NCBI GenBank assembly: GCA_903875215.1
Contig: CAIQVH010000020.1
Coordinates: 42,948 to 106,947, forward strand
Direction of reading: 5' to 3'
DNA length: 64,000 nt
Source: an uncultured Anaerolineae bacterium
GTDB lineage: Bacteria; Chloroflexota; Anaerolineae; Anaerolineales; Villigracilaceae
Positions 57,050 to 64,000 of this stretch are shown piece after piece. The notes below the pieces were generated by a model, which worked only from the letters and a program-made list of their open reading frames with translations, had not been told where the DNA came from and ran no database searches. Numbering within the stretch: the first letter of the stretch is position 1; every line of letters begins with the position of its first letter. The position numbers and the translations under genes were made by a program.

Positions 57050-58315
57050 TTATTGAACAGCTTTCTGCAAGGCGGCGAAGGAATCGAGCCGGGATATGCG
57101 TTCGAGAAAATCTTTCAGCGAGGCGCTCTGGTCGCGCAGCTGGCGGACGGCCGGCCCGACCGGGTCTTCGCCGGCTGCGCCGCCGGGCGTATCGGCGTAA
57201 GCGCCATAGAAGGCGAAATAAGCCTGGTTGATCTTGCGGATGGCGTAGCCGTTCTCCCAGAAGACCTGGCGGCGCTGTTCCATGTAGGCTTCGGCGGCCT
57301 CGATTTGCCCGGCAGCGAGCAGCTCGTCGGCCCGCACGCGGGTGCGGTGCATTTCGGCGCGGAAATTAAAGGCCGGGCGCAATTGGGGGGGCGGCACGGG
57401 GCCGGCCCCGGCTGCGGCGGTCTGGTATTCGAGCGGGTAGCGGGCGGCGAGTTCGGGGTAATAGCGTTCCAGCACGATGCGGCCGATTTCGTTCCCGGCA
57501 ATGGAGGCTGTGGTTTCGTTCATCGAGCGCAGTTCGGGGGTTTTGTCGTAGTTCATGCCCAGCGGTCGCTGGCCGAGGTACAGGTGAATCCATTCGTGGG
57601 CGATCGTGGAGGTCAGCCAGTCGAGTGCGGTGGTGCGCATGATCATCGTCGGGTAGGCGGCCAGCCCGCCGACATCCACCACCACAGCCGAGACATTTAA
57701 TTGCCGGCTGACCCGCTCTTCGAGCGCGATGGCCTGTTCCAGGCTCAAATCGGGCTGGAGCAGGGCGCTGGTTTCCTGCTGGATGATGGTGCGGGGTGAG
57801 ATGACCAGGTTTTGGGGCAGGGGCGCGGTATGATAAAGTACCCAGGGGATGGGCTGTCCACCGCTGGTCAGGCCCTGTTCGTGCAGGATTTGGGTGACTT
57901 GCATTTCGAGCACCGCTTCGGCCAACGGGGCGAGCCCGTCCTGGCGCTGCTGAAGGGCGGAGAGCTGCTGCCGCAGTGTGGCGGAGGTCACGGCGGGGTC
58001 TTTCTGTTGCGGGTCGGTGTAGATCAGGTTGATTTCGCGTTCGGTCTTTTCCTGGCTGCGCACCAGTTCCAGGTATTCGCTGACCAGCTGGTGCTGGGTG
58101 CCGGGTGTAAAGTAACGCGGTGTGGCCAGGACGCTCTGGCTGATCTTGAGCCAGGCACCCGAGACGGTCCAACTGCCGAAGTTAAAGGCCTGGTCGACGG
58201 CCAAAAAATAAACCCGGTCGGCCACTTTTCCCAGTTGGACATCACTGGTGGAGATGCTCAGAGTCAGGAAGATTATCAGAATCAGGTATTTGTTGAAACG
58301 GATCAGCCAGCGCAT
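57050..58315 (-). CDS. Putative membrane-anchored zinc metallopeptidase-like protein
   Basis: A 421-residue protein with an N-terminal helix (YLILIIFLTLSISTSDV) and no recognised family. TIAHEWIHLYLGQRP near residue 245 contains an HExxH zinc motif, and NETTASIAGNEIGRIVLERY about 25 residues later supplies candidate third-ligand glutamates. A coiled-coil-prone stretch (LRQQLSALQQRQDGLAPLAE) comes before. The rest of the C-terminal half is Ala-rich helical. It leads an operon with a thioredoxin-cyclophilin lipoprotein, PrsW and DedA, which suggests an extracytoplasmic protein quality role. No substrate can be inferred. Confidence 0.65.
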   Translation of the reverse strand: MRWLIRFNKYLILIIFLTLSISTSDVQLGKVADRVYFLAVDQAFNFGSWTVSGAWLKISQSVLATPRYFTPGTQHQLVSEYLELVRSQEKTEREINLIYTDPQQKDPAVTSATLRQQLSALQQRQDGLAPLAEAVLEMQVTQILHEQGLTSGGQPIPWVLYHTAPLPQNLVISPRTIIQQETSALLQPDLSLEQAIALEERVSRQLNVSAVVVDVGGLAAYPTMIMRTTALDWLTSTIAHEWIHLYLGQRPLGMNYDKTPELRSMNETTASIAGNEIGRIVLERYYPELAARYPLEYQTAAAGAGPVPPPQLRPAFNFRAEMHRTRVRADELLAAGQIEAAEAYMEQRRQVFWENGYAIRKINQAYFAFYGAYADTPGGAAGEDPVGPAVRQLRDQSASLKDFLERISRLDSFAALQKAVQ

Positions 58316-58355
58316 GGGTTGATTATACCCAAGGAAACTGGTGGGCTGTTAAACG

Positions 58356-58388
58356 CGCGCGCCTCCTTCGGGGGGAAGGAGGCGCGCG
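58356..58388 (-). terminator. GC-rich hairpin after the gltD-like gene
   Basis: A perfect 13-bp stem (CGCGCGCCTCCTT on each strand) with a 7-nt loop lies 17 bp after the stop at 58405 and before the start at 58315. Only three T residues follow on the minus strand, so termination efficiency is uncertain. Confidence 0.65.
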
Positions 58389-58404
58389 GATGGGGCGGGG
58401 GAGT

Positions 58405-59841
58405 TTAGCGGCTGCGCAGGTATTGATCGATGGCTTCGCCGGCTTTGCGCCCGGCGACCATGGCGGTGACGACCAGGTCGGGGCCGGTCACGCCGTCGCC
58501 GCCGGCGAAGACGCCGGGCCGGCTGGTGGCGCCGGTTTTCTTGTCGGTCAGGGTGATTAAGCCCCAGTCGTGGGTTTCCAGGTTGGGCGTGGTCTTGCTG
58601 ATGATTGGGTCGGGCCAGTAGCCGAGGGCTTTGATAGCAGTGTCAATGGCAATGGAGAAGTTGGAGCCTTCCACCGGGACGGGTTTACGGCGGCCCTTGG
58701 CGTCGGGTTCGCCGAGTTTCATTTCAATGCACTCGACGGCGGCCAGGCGGCCATCCGGGCCGGCGATGAACTTGACCGGCTGGGTCAGGAAGCGGTATTG
58801 TGCACCTTCGTCTTTGGCCATCTGGCGGTCTTTTTTGCCGCCGGGCATTTCTTTTTCGGTGCGGCGGTAGAGACAGATGACTTCTTCGGCGCCAATGCGC
58901 AGGGCGGTGCGCAGGCAGTCGGAGGCGGTATCGCCGCCGCCGATGACGGCCACACGTTTGCCGAGTTGGGGGCGTTCTTTTTTATCGGCAGGCAGGCATT
59001 GATCTTCGACATTGCCGCGGATTAAAAAGTCGGTCGCTTCGTAGACCCCCGGCAGATCTTCGCCGGGGACTTCCATTTTGGCGTCGATACCGGTGCCGAC
59101 GCCGACGAAGATGGCTTCGAAGCCTTCGGCAAAGAGCTGGTCAATGGTTTTGTCTTTGCCGATATAGGTATTGCCGACGAATTTTGCGCCGGCTGCTTCC
59201 AGGTCGCTCCATTTGGCAAAGACATCTTCTTTGGGGAGTTTGAAGTTGGGGATTCCATACACCATCAATCCGCCTGGCGCTGGCTTGGCGTCAAAGACGG
59301 TGACCTGGTGTCCGCGTTGCAGGACAATGTGCGCGCAGGCCAGGCCAGCCGGCCCGGCGCCCACCACGGCCACTTTCTTTCCGCTGGGGGCGGCTTGTTT
59401 AACGGTGTATGGCTGGTGGGTGCGTTCCCAATCGAGGGCGAAGACTTCCAGCTGACCGGTCAGCACGGGTTGGTGGTGTTTGTTCAGGACGCAGGATCCC
59501 TGGCAGAGCTGTTCGTGCGGGCAGACGCGCCCACAGATTTCGGGCAGGGAGGAGGTCTTGTGGTAGATTTCTGCGGCGTCTTTGTAGCGCCCCTGTTCGA
59601 TCAGCCACATGGCCGAGGGAATGTCGTTGTGGGTCGGGCAGGCGACCATGCAGGGGGCCGGGTCGGGGCAGTGGATGCAGCGTGAGGCTTCCACCCTCGC
59701 GCGCTGTTCGTCAAAGCTGATGACGACATCGTCAAAATCACAAATCCGTTCTTCAACCGCTCTGAGACTTAAATCACGAAACGGCATGTTTGCCCGCTCT
59801 TTGCGATCTATCGTTAAAAATTCGCTGGGGACAGCCTGCAT
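58405..59841 (-). CDS. GltD-like NAD(P)H-dependent oxidoreductase (glutamate synthase small-subunit type)
   Basis: A 478-residue flavoprotein. The N-terminal Fe-S domain has CIHCPDPAPCMVACPTHNDI and CGRVCPHEQLCQGSCVLNKH; the FAD site is VAVVGAGPAGLACAHIVLQR, with GGLMVYGIPNFKLPKEDVFA; the NADP site is VAVIGGGDTASDCLRTALRI; the C-terminal FAGGDGVTGPDLVVTAMVAG binds FAD. It resembles GltD and the NfnB/dihydropyrimidine dehydrogenase group. No gltB-type large subunit or NfnA partner is adjacent. The start at 59841 is picked for AGGAGG 9 bp upstream. It may transfer electrons to ferredoxin or to another synthase encoded elsewhere. Single gene. Confidence 0.88.
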   Translation of the reverse strand: MQAVPSEFLTIDRKERANMPFRDLSLRAVEERICDFDDVVISFDEQRARVEASRCIHCPDPAPCMVACPTHNDIPSAMWLIEQGRYKDAAEIYHKTSSLPEICGRVCPHEQLCQGSCVLNKHHQPVLTGQLEVFALDWERTHQPYTVKQAAPSGKKVAVVGAGPAGLACAHIVLQRGHQVTVFDAKPAPGGLMVYGIPNFKLPKEDVFAKWSDLEAAGAKFVGNTYIGKDKTIDQLFAEGFEAIFVGVGTGIDAKMEVPGEDLPGVYEATDFLIRGNVEDQCLPADKKERPQLGKRVAVIGGGDTASDCLRTALRIGAEEVICLYRRTEKEMPGGKKDRQMAKDEGAQYRFLTQPVKFIAGPDGRLAAVECIEMKLGEPDAKGRRKPVPVEGSNFSIAIDTAIKALGYWPDPIISKTTPNLETHDWGLITLTDKKTGATSRPGVFAGGDGVTGPDLVVTAMVAGRKAGEAIDQYLRSR

Positions 59842-60053
59842 GGTGTCTTCCTCCTGGATTTTTGGCGAAAATTACTGATATTATGATACTCAATGGCCGG
59901 ACTTTGACACACCCATGAATGTCACCAAACCAGACGACATTCATCACCAATCAGGGGTGCACGATTTCCAGCCGGCGGAGGGTGGGGACTGCCTTTTGGT
60001 GGCCGGGTGGGTTACAATTCAGCTGGAACCGGGCAGATTTATTGGGAGCTGAG

Positions 60054-61286
60054 ATGACTTTTTTACAGGCTTTTTTTGAGGCGCTGGAGAGCTTGAACGC
60101 CAACAAGCTGCGTTCCGGACTGACGATTTTGGGTATTGTGATTGGCGTGGCGGCGGTGATTGCCATGCTGGCGATTGGGCGCGGTGCGCAAAATTCCATC
60201 ACCGGCGCGATCAGTGGCATTGGCACTAACCTGCTGTTTGTTTTTTCAGGCAATTCGCAGGCTAAACCGCGCGTTGTGCGGCCATTGACAATGCAGGATG
60301 CCGAGGCCATGGCTGATCCGTTCCAGGCTCCGCATGTGGCGGATGTGGCGCCCTTCATCCAGGGCAATGGGATCGAGGTGGCCGCAGGCGGCAACGTGGC
60401 CACTACCACGTTGGGCGGTATCACGCCTTCCTATTTCTCGGTGCGCAATTTTTACGTGGCTGAGGGCGAACAAATCACCCAGGAAAACCTGCTGGGGCGG
60501 GCCTCGGTCGTTTTGCTGGGGGTGGATGTGGCCGACAAGCTCTTTGGCCGGCACGAAGGTCTGGTCGGCGAGACGGTACGTATCCAGGGCCAGCCTTTTC
60601 GCGTCATCGGCGTGATGGAGAAGAAGGGTGGATCCTCCTTTGGATCAGAAGATGACGTAGTTTTTATTCCGATGACCACGGCGCGCACGCGCATCGTGCG
60701 TCGCTCGAATGTGAACCGCGTCGACCTGATCATGGCCCAGGCCACCTCGGCGGAGGATGTGCCCCTGGCCACCGAAGAGATCTCCAATCTGCTGCGCGCC
60801 CGTCATCGCACCGCCATCGGCGCCGATGATTTCACCCTGTTTTCACAGCAGGATTTCCTGCAAACCGTCCAGACCGTGCTGGGGGTCTTTACCACTTTTT
60901 TGGGCGGCATTGCTGCCATTTCCCTGCTGGTTGGTGGGATTGGCATCATGAATATCATGCTGGTCTCTGTCTCGGAGCGCACGCGCGAAATTGGTCTGCG
61001 CAAGGCTCTTGGCGCCCGCAAACGCGATATCCTGACCCAATTCCTGACCGAATCGTCCCTGCTGAGCCTGATCGGCGGCCTGATCGGGATTTTCCTCGGC
61101 TGGTTGATTGCCTTCGTCGTTGGGCAGGTGGCTGCCGCCACCGGCAATGCCTTCACCCCGGCCGTTGGCCTGGACGGGATTTTGCTGGCGACGATCACCT
61201 CCACTTGTATTGGCCTGTTCTTTGGCATTTACCCGGCCAACCGCGCCGCCAACCTGCAACCGGTCGAAGCCCTGCGCTCCGATTGA
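60054..61286 (+). CDS. MacB/FtsX-like ABC transporter permease, no ATPase adjacent
   Basis: A 410-residue protein with one N-terminal helix (LTILGIVIGVAAVIAMLAIG), a large outer MacB_PCD-like domain (residues about 45-280) with ISGIGTNLLFVFSGNSQAKP and QITQENLLGRASVVLLGVDV, and three C-terminal helices of an FtsX domain (LGGIAAISLLVGGIGIMNIM, VSVSERTREIGLRKALGARK, SLIGGLIGIFLGWLIAFVVG). Members act in mechanotransmission or export of peptides and lipoproteins with a separate ATPase. None is adjacent here. Start 60054 has GGGAGC before it. The 167 bp upstream (59887-60053) show no clear promoter. Confidence 0.86.
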   Translation: MTFLQAFFEALESLNANKLRSGLTILGIVIGVAAVIAMLAIGRGAQNSITGAISGIGTNLLFVFSGNSQAKPRVVRPLTMQDAEAMADPFQAPHVADVAPFIQGNGIEVAAGGNVATTTLGGITPSYFSVRNFYVAEGEQITQENLLGRASVVLLGVDVADKLFGRHEGLVGETVRIQGQPFRVIGVMEKKGGSSFGSEDDVVFIPMTTARTRIVRRSNVNRVDLIMAQATSAEDVPLATEEISNLLRARHRTAIGADDFTLFSQQDFLQTVQTVLGVFTTFLGGIAAISLLVGGIGIMNIMLVSVSERTREIGLRKALGARKRDILTQFLTESSLLSLIGGLIGIFLGWLIAFVVGQVAAATGNAFTPAVGLDGILLATITSTCIGLFFGIYPANRAANLQPVEALRSD

Positions 61287-61384
61287 TCGCCACTTGCAGC
61301 CAGGCACGACCGTCCTTTAGTACCGCCCAGACTTTTCTGGGGTAAAATCCTGCCAAGCCATGTATCCAACGGGAGAATATTCGA

Positions 61385-62887
61385 ATGAACGAAAAATACA
61401 ACCAACTTAAAGCCATCCTCGCTGAAATTGCCGACTTGAACCACGCCGCCGCCCTGATTGGCTGGGATCAGCAGGTTTACATGCCCGAAGGCGCTGCCGA
61501 AGAACACGGCAACATGCTCGGCACCCTGGGCAAGATCGCCCATGAGAAGTTTGTTTCTGAGGAAGTCGGGCGGCTGCTCGAAGATCTCAAGCGCGAACTC
61601 CCCAGCCTCGACCCGCAATCCGATGAATACCGCCTGATCCGCAGCGCCGCCAGGGATTACGACAAGGAAACCCGCGTACCGTCCGAATTCATCGTGGAGC
61701 ATGCCCAGGTGACGGCCATGGCGCACCAGGCCTGGGCGGAAGCCCGCGCCCGCAGCAACTTCGCCCACTTTCAGCCGCATCTGGAAAAAGTCGTTGAGCT
61801 GAGCCAGCGTTACGTCGCCTTCTTCCCTCCCGCCGACCACCCCTACGATACTCTGCTCGACCTGTTTGAGCCGGGCATGAAAACCGCCGAAGTCCGGGCC
61901 ATTTTCGATGCCGTGCGCCCCCAGCAGGTGGAATTAATCCGCGCCATTGGGCAGCGCCCGCAGGTGGAGGATGCCTTCATGCATCTGGCTTACGACGAAC
62001 AGCGCATGTGGGATTTCAGCCGCGACATTGCCGGCGCCTTTGGCTATGACTGGAAACGCGGCCGCCAGGACCCGACCGTGCATCCCTTCTGCCAGAGCAT
62101 CGGCATTGACGATGTACGCATCACCTCACGCTGGGTGGCAGACCTGCCTTTTGCCCTGCTCTTTGGAACCATGCACGAGACCGGGCACGCCCTGTACGAG
62201 CAGGGCATCGGCCGCCAGTGGAGTCGCACCAATCTCTCGGACGGGGCCTCGCTCGGCGTGCACGAATCGCAGAGCCGCATGTGGGAGAACATCATCGGAC
62301 GCTCGCACGCCTTCTGGGAATTCTTCTATCCCCAATTGCAGGCGCGCTTCCCCGCACAGCTGGCCGGAGTGGGCCTCGATCAGTTCTACCAGGGCATCAA
62401 CAAAGTCCAGCCCTCGTTGATCCGCGTGGAAGCCGACGAAGCTACCTACAACCTGCACATCATGCTGCGCCTGGAGCTGGAAATTGCCATGCTCGAAGGC
62501 CAGGTTGCCATCCGCGACCTGCCCGAACTCTGGAACAGTAAGATGAAAGAATACCTGGGCGTCGTCCCGCCGGATGATGCGCTGGGCGTTTTACAGGATG
62601 TACACTGGTCGGGCGGCATGTTGGGGTACTTCTCCACGTATGCGCTCGGCAACCTGATCTCGGCCCAGTTGTGGGAGAAATTCACCGCCCAGACCCCGGC
62701 CTTCGAAGCGCAGATCCGCCAGGGTGATTTTTCCAGCCTGTTGACCTGGCTGCGAGAGAATATCCACCAGCATGGCCGCAAGTACGAGCCCCAGGAACTT
62801 GTTCAGCGCGTGACCGGCTCAAAGATAGATCCAGCCCCCTACGTTCGCTACCTGCGCCAGAAATATGGCGCCATCTACGGCCTGTAA
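61385..62887 (+). CDS. M32 family metal-dependent carboxypeptidase (Taq type)
   Basis: A 500-residue cytoplasmic carboxypeptidase. The zinc motif HETGHALYEQG (HExxH type) lies near residue 262, with HESQSRMWENIIGRS about 25 residues on, containing the third ligand Glu. DVRITSRW and DGASLGVHESQSR are typical M32 blocks, as are RVEADEATYNLHIMLRLELE and LPELWNSKMKEYLGVVPPDD. It removes C-terminal residues from peptides. The ATG has GGGAG 12 bp upstream. A hairpin follows the stop. Confidence 0.92.
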   Translation: MNEKYNQLKAILAEIADLNHAAALIGWDQQVYMPEGAAEEHGNMLGTLGKIAHEKFVSEEVGRLLEDLKRELPSLDPQSDEYRLIRSAARDYDKETRVPSEFIVEHAQVTAMAHQAWAEARARSNFAHFQPHLEKVVELSQRYVAFFPPADHPYDTLLDLFEPGMKTAEVRAIFDAVRPQQVELIRAIGQRPQVEDAFMHLAYDEQRMWDFSRDIAGAFGYDWKRGRQDPTVHPFCQSIGIDDVRITSRWVADLPFALLFGTMHETGHALYEQGIGRQWSRTNLSDGASLGVHESQSRMWENIIGRSHAFWEFFYPQLQARFPAQLAGVGLDQFYQGINKVQPSLIRVEADEATYNLHIMLRLELEIAMLEGQVAIRDLPELWNSKMKEYLGVVPPDDALGVLQDVHWSGGMLGYFSTYALGNLISAQLWEKFTAQTPAFEAQIRQGDFSSLLTWLRENIHQHGRKYEPQELVQRVTGSKIDPAPYVRYLRQKYGAIYGL

Positions 62888-62894
62888 CCCGCCG

Positions 62895-62931
62895 CCTCCC
62901 GCAGCCGGATGCCCGCTGCGGGAGGTATTTT
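62895..62931 (+). terminator. Hairpin after the carboxypeptidase whose 3' arm holds the next Shine-Dalgarno
   Basis: CCTCCCGCAGC pairs perfectly (11 bp) with GCTGCGGGAGG, followed by TATTTT. It looks like an intrinsic terminator, but the GGAGG of the right arm (62921-62925) is also the only ribosome-binding sequence for the ATG at 62935. Folding would hide it. Confidence 0.65.
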
Positions 62932-62934
62932 CCC

Positions 62935-63882
62935 ATGAGTAAAATCACCTCTCTCCTGCTCTGTCTCCTGCTGGCTGGATGCCTGCGCCTGAACCTGCCT
63001 CCCTTGCCGGAGCTGTTCCCTGGCCGGGGCGCAACCAGCCCCACACCGGCTCCCACCGCCGCGCAGACTGCTGCCCTGCCGCAGGCCGCCCCGGTGGTAG
63101 CCGCAACTTCGGCCGCGCCCAGCCTGACCCCGCCGGCCAGCCCCACCGCGCTGTTGTCCCCCACTTCGACCGCGCCCCTGCCCGAAACGCCCACCCTGGA
63201 GCCTTCTCCCACTATCGACCGGGACCAACGCATTGAACTGCGCATTGTCCAGCCGGGACCGATGTCGCGGGTGGTTTCGCCGATCCAGTTGATTGCGCAC
63301 ATTGACCCGGCTTTCACCGGCCTGACACGCCTGGAGTTGATTGGCGAGGATGGGCGCGAGCTGTATCGCAAGGTCTTCATCACCTATTCCAACATCGGCT
63401 ATTACACACGCGTGGAGGAGAAGATCAGCTTTGAGTTCAAAGGCGCGGCCCAGATGGCGCGCTTGCAGATCAGCACCTATGACAAGGCTGGCAACCTGCT
63501 GGCGCTCAATTCGGTGCGCTTGATGCTCTTCTCGGTGGGAGAAAATCAGTTAGGTCAGCCTTACCCGGCCCAGGAGCGGGTTGTCTTGCGCGCGCCGGCC
63601 AGCGAGGCCGAGATCAGCGGCGGGGTTTTGCTGGTGCAAGGCGAGGTGGATTTAATGAACGATACGCCCTTGATCCTGGAATTGTTCGATACCGAAGGCC
63701 GGATCGTTGGTTCGCGCCTGGTACAGTTGCCTGCTGGAGGTGGAAAGTACCAGCCTTTCAGCGCCGACCTGCCGTACCAGGTGAGCGGGCGGCTGGCAGC
63801 GCGGCTGAACATCCGCCAGCTGGATGATCGCATCAGTGGGTTGGCGTATCTATACAGCCGGCCACTTTATCTTAATCCTTGA
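62935..63882 (+). CDS. Lipoprotein of unknown function
   Basis: A 315-residue protein with signal peptide SLLLCLLLAGC (Cys16) and then a roughly 75-residue Pro/Thr/Ala linker (PTPAPTAAQT-like, with SPTSTAPLPETPTLEPSPT). The folded part (residues about 95-315) has a first beta-rich region IVQPGPMSRVVSPIQLIAHI and a second, RVVLRAPASEAEISGGVLLV, which look like two Ig-like or bacterial-surface sandwich modules. No enzyme motif is visible. Similar linker-plus-sandwich lipoproteins are common in Anaerolineae. Its stop codon overlaps the -35 box of the tRNA promoter. Confidence 0.7.
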   Translation: MSKITSLLLCLLLAGCLRLNLPPLPELFPGRGATSPTPAPTAAQTAALPQAAPVVAATSAAPSLTPPASPTALLSPTSTAPLPETPTLEPSPTIDRDQRIELRIVQPGPMSRVVSPIQLIAHIDPAFTGLTRLELIGEDGRELYRKVFITYSNIGYYTRVEEKISFEFKGAAQMARLQISTYDKAGNLLALNSVRLMLFSVGENQLGQPYPAQERVVLRAPASEAEISGGVLLVQGEVDLMNDTPLILELFDTEGRIVGSRLVQLPAGGGKYQPFSADLPYQVSGRLAARLNIRQLDDRISGLAYLYSRPLYLNP

Positions 63883-63907
63883 CGCGCCGCTCTGGATGTA
63901 GTAAACT
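63879..63907 (+). promoter_or_regulatory. Promoter of the initiator tRNA gene
   Basis: TTGACG (63879-63884), a 17-bp spacer and TAAACT (63902-63907) lie 20-48 bp before the tRNA. The -35 box overlaps the TGA stop of the lipoprotein gene. The predicted transcript starts about 13 nt before the mature tRNA 5' end. Confidence 0.65.
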
Positions 63908-63926
63908 TCGCGGGCTAGTCAACCGG

Positions 63927-64000
63927 CGCGGGGTAGAGCAGTGGCAGCTCGTCGGGCTCATAACCCGGAGGTCGGGAGTTCGAGTCTCCCCCCCGCAACC
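63927..64000 (+). tRNA. Initiator tRNA-fMet (CAT anticodon)
   Basis: A full cloverleaf can be drawn: acceptor GCGGGG/CCCCGC, D stem GAGC/GCTC, anticodon stem with three consecutive G:C pairs (GGG-CTCATAA-CCC), and T stem GGGAG/CTCCC with loop TTCGAGT. The first base C1 faces A72, an unpaired end. The C1-A72 mismatch and the GGG/CCC anticodon stem are the two hallmarks of bacterial initiator tRNA. The window ends at C75, so a terminal A of an encoded CCA would be the next base. Confidence 0.96.

Overview
The window is a GC-rich, densely coded bacterial chromosome segment with about 50 protein genes and one tRNA. I find no phage genes, transposases, rRNA or CRISPR. The gene mix suggests a Chloroflexota bacterium, probably Anaerolineae-like: lipobox lipoproteins with Pro/Thr/Ala linkers, PIG-V-like and ALG5-like glycosyltransferases, PrsW, an M32 carboxypeptidase, a MenA-type prenyltransferase, and 'acacggat' / 'acacgaagg' intergenic hairpin repeats. 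That placement is inference from gene content, not phylogeny.

Region 1 (1-1042): 3' part of cobU (cobalamin assembly) and a convergent sixA-type phosphatase.

Region 2 (about 1240-18205) is the most distinctive part: a molybdenum aldehyde-oxidoreductase island. It holds a PadR regulator, a TrmO/TsaA-fold protein, modA and modB (no modC), an aldehyde dehydrogenase, a second paralogous PadR, and a Desulfovibrio-type single-chain Mo/2x[2Fe-2S] aldehyde oxidoreductase. A seven-gene accessory set follows: FAD/Fe-S/CCG dicluster protein, small zinc-ribbon protein, methyltransferase, C_GCAxxG_C_C protein, Tes-like radical SAM enzyme, AMP-dependent ligase and XdhC. From memory this order is collinear with D. 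vulgaris DVU1559 to DVU1552. A GntR-HTH regulator fused to a periplasmic-binding-protein-like domain closes the island. Three promoters here share an ACTC-N7-GAGT operator that overlaps or closely follows the -10 box. Two regulator genes look leaderless. Three hairpin repeats sit between the accessory genes.

Region 3 (18446-20674): ALDH7-like dehydrogenase and an SGNH hydrolase.

Region 4 (20829-38052): a same-strand surface-glycan locus (pyruvyltransferase, large membrane proteins, PIG-V-like, GT2 and GT4 glycosyltransferases, flippase). Embedded in it is a partner-switching module (STAS, SpoIIE-type phosphatase, RsbW-like kinase, STAS, response regulator) and a multi-PAS hybrid histidine kinase.

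Region 5 (38139-44052, minus): a five-gene operon (SDR, M24 peptidase, GT87-like membrane protein, DinB-fold protein, aminotransferase), a lone cNMP-binding protein and a chagasin-like inhibitor.

Region 6 (44183-50540, mainly plus): UvrD-like helicase, small hypothetical, penicillin acylase, MenA-like prenyltransferase.

Region 7 (50537-59841, minus): tetR plus an NMT1/SsuA-type ABC importer; an envelope operon (HEWIH putative metallopeptidase, thioredoxin-cyclophilin fusion, PrsW, DedA); and a GltD-like oxidoreductase.

Region 8 (60054-64000, plus): MacB-like permease, M32 carboxypeptidase, a lipoprotein, and initiator tRNA-fMet cut one base short by the window end.
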